Shown here piece by piece: positions 5,926-7,857 of a stretch of DNA of 7,857 bases. Made by a program: the position numbers and the translations under genes. Within the stretch, counting starts at the first letter, position 1, and each line of letters begins with the position of its first letter. Under the pieces are notes generated by a model. The model was given only the letters and a program-made list of their open reading frames with translations. It did not search any database and had not been told where the DNA came from. The DNA comes from an uncultured Collinsella sp. (GTDB lineage: Bacteria > Actinomycetota > Coriobacteriia > Coriobacteriales > Coriobacteriaceae), in assembly GCA_902494295.1 (NCBI GenBank), contig CABUSL010000101.1, positions 1-7,857 on the forward strand. Direction: 5' to 3'.

Positions 5926-6651
5926 ATGGGGGATGCCATGGCAACGCAGAAAGCCTATGTCCAGGTCAAAGGGCTCAAAAAGCACTACGGCGACGGTGAT
6001 GCGCGCCTGACGGTACTCGACGGCATCGACACGTCCATCAACCGCGGGGAGATCTGCGTCATGCTGGGACCCTCGGGCTCGGGCAAGTCCACGTTTCTTA
6101 ACCTGATCGGCGGCCTGGAGGATGCCGACGCCGGCTCTATTCTGGTGGACGGCTGCGACCTTACCGTGCTCAAGCCCGCCGACCTGGGCGAATACCGACG
6201 CCGTGAGCTGGGCTTTGTCTTCCAGTTCTACAACCTGGTACCCGATCTCACCATCAAGGAGAACATCGAGGTCACGGCGCACCTGTCCAAAAACCCGCTC
6301 AATGTCGACGACCTGCTGCGTTCGCTGGGCCTCTACGAGCACCGCAACAAGTTCCCGCGCCAGGTCTCGGGCGGCCAACAGCAGCGCTGCGCCATCGGCC
6401 GTGCGCTCGTCAAAAACCCGGGCCTGCTGCTGTGCGACGAGCCTACGGGTGCGCTTGACTACAAGACGTCCAAGGAGATCTTGCAGCTCATGGAGGATGT
6501 CAATCACGAGTACGGCTGCACCATCATCATCGTTACCCACAACGCCGCTATCGCCCGCATGGCCAATCGCGTGCTGCGCCTGCGCGACGGGCGCATCGTC
6601 GAGGACGAGCTCAATGAGTCGCCGGTCGCGGCCGCCGAGCTCGATTGGTAG
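5926..6651 (+). CDS. ABC transporter ATPase, MacB/LolD/BceA type
   Basis: This 241-residue ATPase is of the type that pairs with FtsX-like permeases, such as those of MacB, LolCDE and BceAB. Walker A is GPSGSGKST (48-56), and the Q-loop glutamine is Q100 in FVFQFYNLVPDLTIKENI, a typical sequence for this group. The signature is VSGGQQQR (147-154), Walker B is LLLCDEP with E172, the D-loop is GALD and the switch histidine is H205. Length is normal. Two starts are possible. The ATG at 5926 has AGAAGG 6 nt upstream. The ATG at 5938 has a GGGGGA run 4 nt upstream and gives MATQKAYVQVKG, a more usual N-terminus. If transcription starts near 5914, the second is more plausible. Such systems use ATP to drive a mechanical cycle in the permease instead of classic transport. 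The permease follows after 8 nt. Confidence 0.93.
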   Translation: MGDAMATQKAYVQVKGLKKHYGDGDARLTVLDGIDTSINRGEICVMLGPSGSGKSTFLNLIGGLEDADAGSILVDGCDLTVLKPADLGEYRRRELGFVFQFYNLVPDLTIKENIEVTAHLSKNPLNVDDLLRSLGLYEHRNKFPRQVSGGQQQRCAIGRALVKNPGLLLCDEPTGALDYKTSKEILQLMEDVNHEYGCTIIIVTHNAAIARMANRVLRLRDGRIVEDELNESPVAAAELDW

Positions 6652-6659
6652 GCGGCGCC

Positions 6660-7857
6660 ATGGCACCTCTCGCAAAACGACTCCCGCGCGAGCTGCGCCG
6701 CAATATCGGCAAGTACCTGGGCATCTTTCTGCTTATGTGCGGAAGCATCGCCCTTACCTCGGGCTTTTTGCTCGCGGCGCATTCCATCGGCTGCCTTATC
6801 GACGACATGCGCGATGCGTACACGATTGAGGACGGCCGCGTGACCACCTCCTTCGAGGCTACCGACGATCAACTCAAGGCCGCTGAGGATGCTGCCAGCG
6901 ACGCCGGCGGCGTCACGCTCTACAAGAACTTTTCCATCGACGCCATCATCAAAAAGGCATCCGGCGACGACGGCACCAAGCGTACCCTGCGCACCTACGC
7001 GCACCGTACCAAAGTCGATATCGCGTCCTACTGCGAAGGCAAGCAGCCCAAGACGGACGACGAAGTAGCCATCGACCGCGTCTTTGCCACCAACAACGAC
7101 CTTGCCGTGGGCGATAAGGTCGAGCTCGAGGGCCGCACCTACACCATCTGCGGCATCATGACCCAGCCCGATAGCCAGGCGCTGTTCCTCAACAACTCGG
7201 ACTTTACGGTCAACACCATCACCTATGGCGTGGCCGAGGTCACCGACGCCGGCTTTGCCGCGCTCGAGGACGCCGGCGGTGCGCCCGCCTACACCTACTC
7301 CTTTACCTTTAGCGACCGCGATCTCTCCACCGCGGACCGCATCGATGCCGAGCAGGATATGGTCGAGGCGCTGACCGACGCCGACGCGCGCGTGGACGAT
7401 CTGATCGACGCCGATTCCAACCAGGGCATTGGCTACGCACGCGACGACGTAGACGGCGACTCCATGATGTGGATGACGCTGCTCGACATCATCATCGTGA
7501 TCATGGCGTTCGTCTTTGTGGTCCTCACCGACGCCACCATTGAGGAGGAGAGCGCCATCATCGGCACGCTGCTCGCCAGCGGCTATCGTCGACGCGAGAT
7601 CGTGCTGCACTACCTTGCGCTTCCCGCCATCGTGGGCGTGGTCGCGGCGCTTTTGGGCACTGCGCTCGGCGTTGTGTTCTTTACCGAGCCCATGCGCAGC
7701 CTCTATTACGGTTCGTACAGCCTGCCGCCCTTCCAGGTGTACTGGAGCTGGGAGATCTTTGTGAAGTGCGCCGTGGTCCCCGCCGCTGCGCTCATCCTCA
7801 TCACGCTGGTGGGCCTGCTTCGCAAAATGGGCAAGACGCCGTTGCAGTTCCTTCGTC
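6660..7857 (+). CDS. FtsX-like ABC permease, 5' part, cut by window end
   Basis: The first 399 residues are present and the frame is still open at the right edge. A basic N-terminus (KRLPRELRRNIGKY) precedes membrane helix 1 (about 18-44). A long extracytoplasmic domain (about 45-268) follows, strikingly rich in Asp and Glu. Next comes an FtsX core with helices at about 271-290, 318-342 and 368-387. The helix 2-3 loop EEESAIIGTLLASGYRRREIVLHYL is the family's cytoplasmic coupling motif. The visible end, LLRKMGKTPLQFLR, resembles the junction after the first FtsX domain, so a second half of similar size probably lies beyond the edge, giving a protein of about 750-900 residues. The ATG is 8 nt after the ATPase stop with a modest AGGCGG site. 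MacB-, BceB- and lipoprotein-release-type roles all remain possible. Confidence 0.9.
   Translation, partial: MAPLAKRLPRELRRNIGKYLGIFLLMCGSIALTSGFLLAAHSIGCLIDDMRDAYTIEDGRVTTSFEATDDQLKAAEDAASDAGGVTLYKNFSIDAIIKKASGDDGTKRTLRTYAHRTKVDIASYCEGKQPKTDDEVAIDRVFATNNDLAVGDKVELEGRTYTICGIMTQPDSQALFLNNSDFTVNTITYGVAEVTDAGFAALEDAGGAPAYTYSFTFSDRDLSTADRIDAEQDMVEALTDADARVDDLIDADSNQGIGYARDDVDGDSMMWMTLLDIIIVIMAFVFVVLTDATIEEESAIIGTLLASGYRRREIVLHYLALPAIVGVVAALLGTALGVVFFTEPMRSLYYGSYSLPPFQVYWSWEIFVKCAVVPAAALILITLVGLLRKMGKTPLQFLR

Noticed and set aside
6504..7610. 368-codon minus-strand open frame opposite the FtsX permease
   Set aside because: It is again in codon phase with a real gene, low in complexity and rich in Val, Gly and His. 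The sense strand carries a clear FtsX core.

Overview
This GC-rich window looks like chromosome from a high-GC Gram-positive bacterium. The codon usage, protein style and intergenic elements fit a gut actinobacterium of the Coriobacteriia, Collinsella-like type. That assignment is recognition by eye and was not tested by a search.

Layout. Positions 1-534 hold no gene. They contain a strong intrinsic terminator (7-47) for a plus-strand gene lying off the left edge. They also contain two related palindromic elements (about 68-229 and 317-478) that face in opposite directions. Positions 535-2306 on the minus strand encode a two-component system: a NarL/LuxR-type response regulator and, upstream of it, a membrane HisKA_3 histidine kinase, joined by a 4-nt ATGA overlap. 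Positions 2307-2516 are a divergent control region. Positions 2517-5844 on the plus strand form a tight three-gene ABC-2 exporter operon of one ATPase and two full-length but different permeases. After an AT-richer gap with a possible promoter, positions 5926-7857 hold a second exporter: a MacB/LolD/BceA-type ATPase and the first half of a large FtsX-like permease that runs off the right edge.

How the genes may work together. The kinase has about five membrane segments and almost no external loop, so it probably senses a signal in or at the membrane, as DesK- and LiaS-type kinases do. It would phosphorylate the regulator on Asp53. The divergent exporter operon, and possibly the second exporter, are the natural targets. 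This would be a membrane-stress or export-and-resistance module for amphipathic compounds such as peptides, lipids or drugs. The substrate cannot be read from the sequence.

The most unusual signal is the pair of intergenic elements. They align without a gap over about 120 nt at roughly two-thirds identity (hand count). Both keep terminal inverted repeats and an identical 17-nt core block. They look like two diverged copies of a mobile or structured repeat family.
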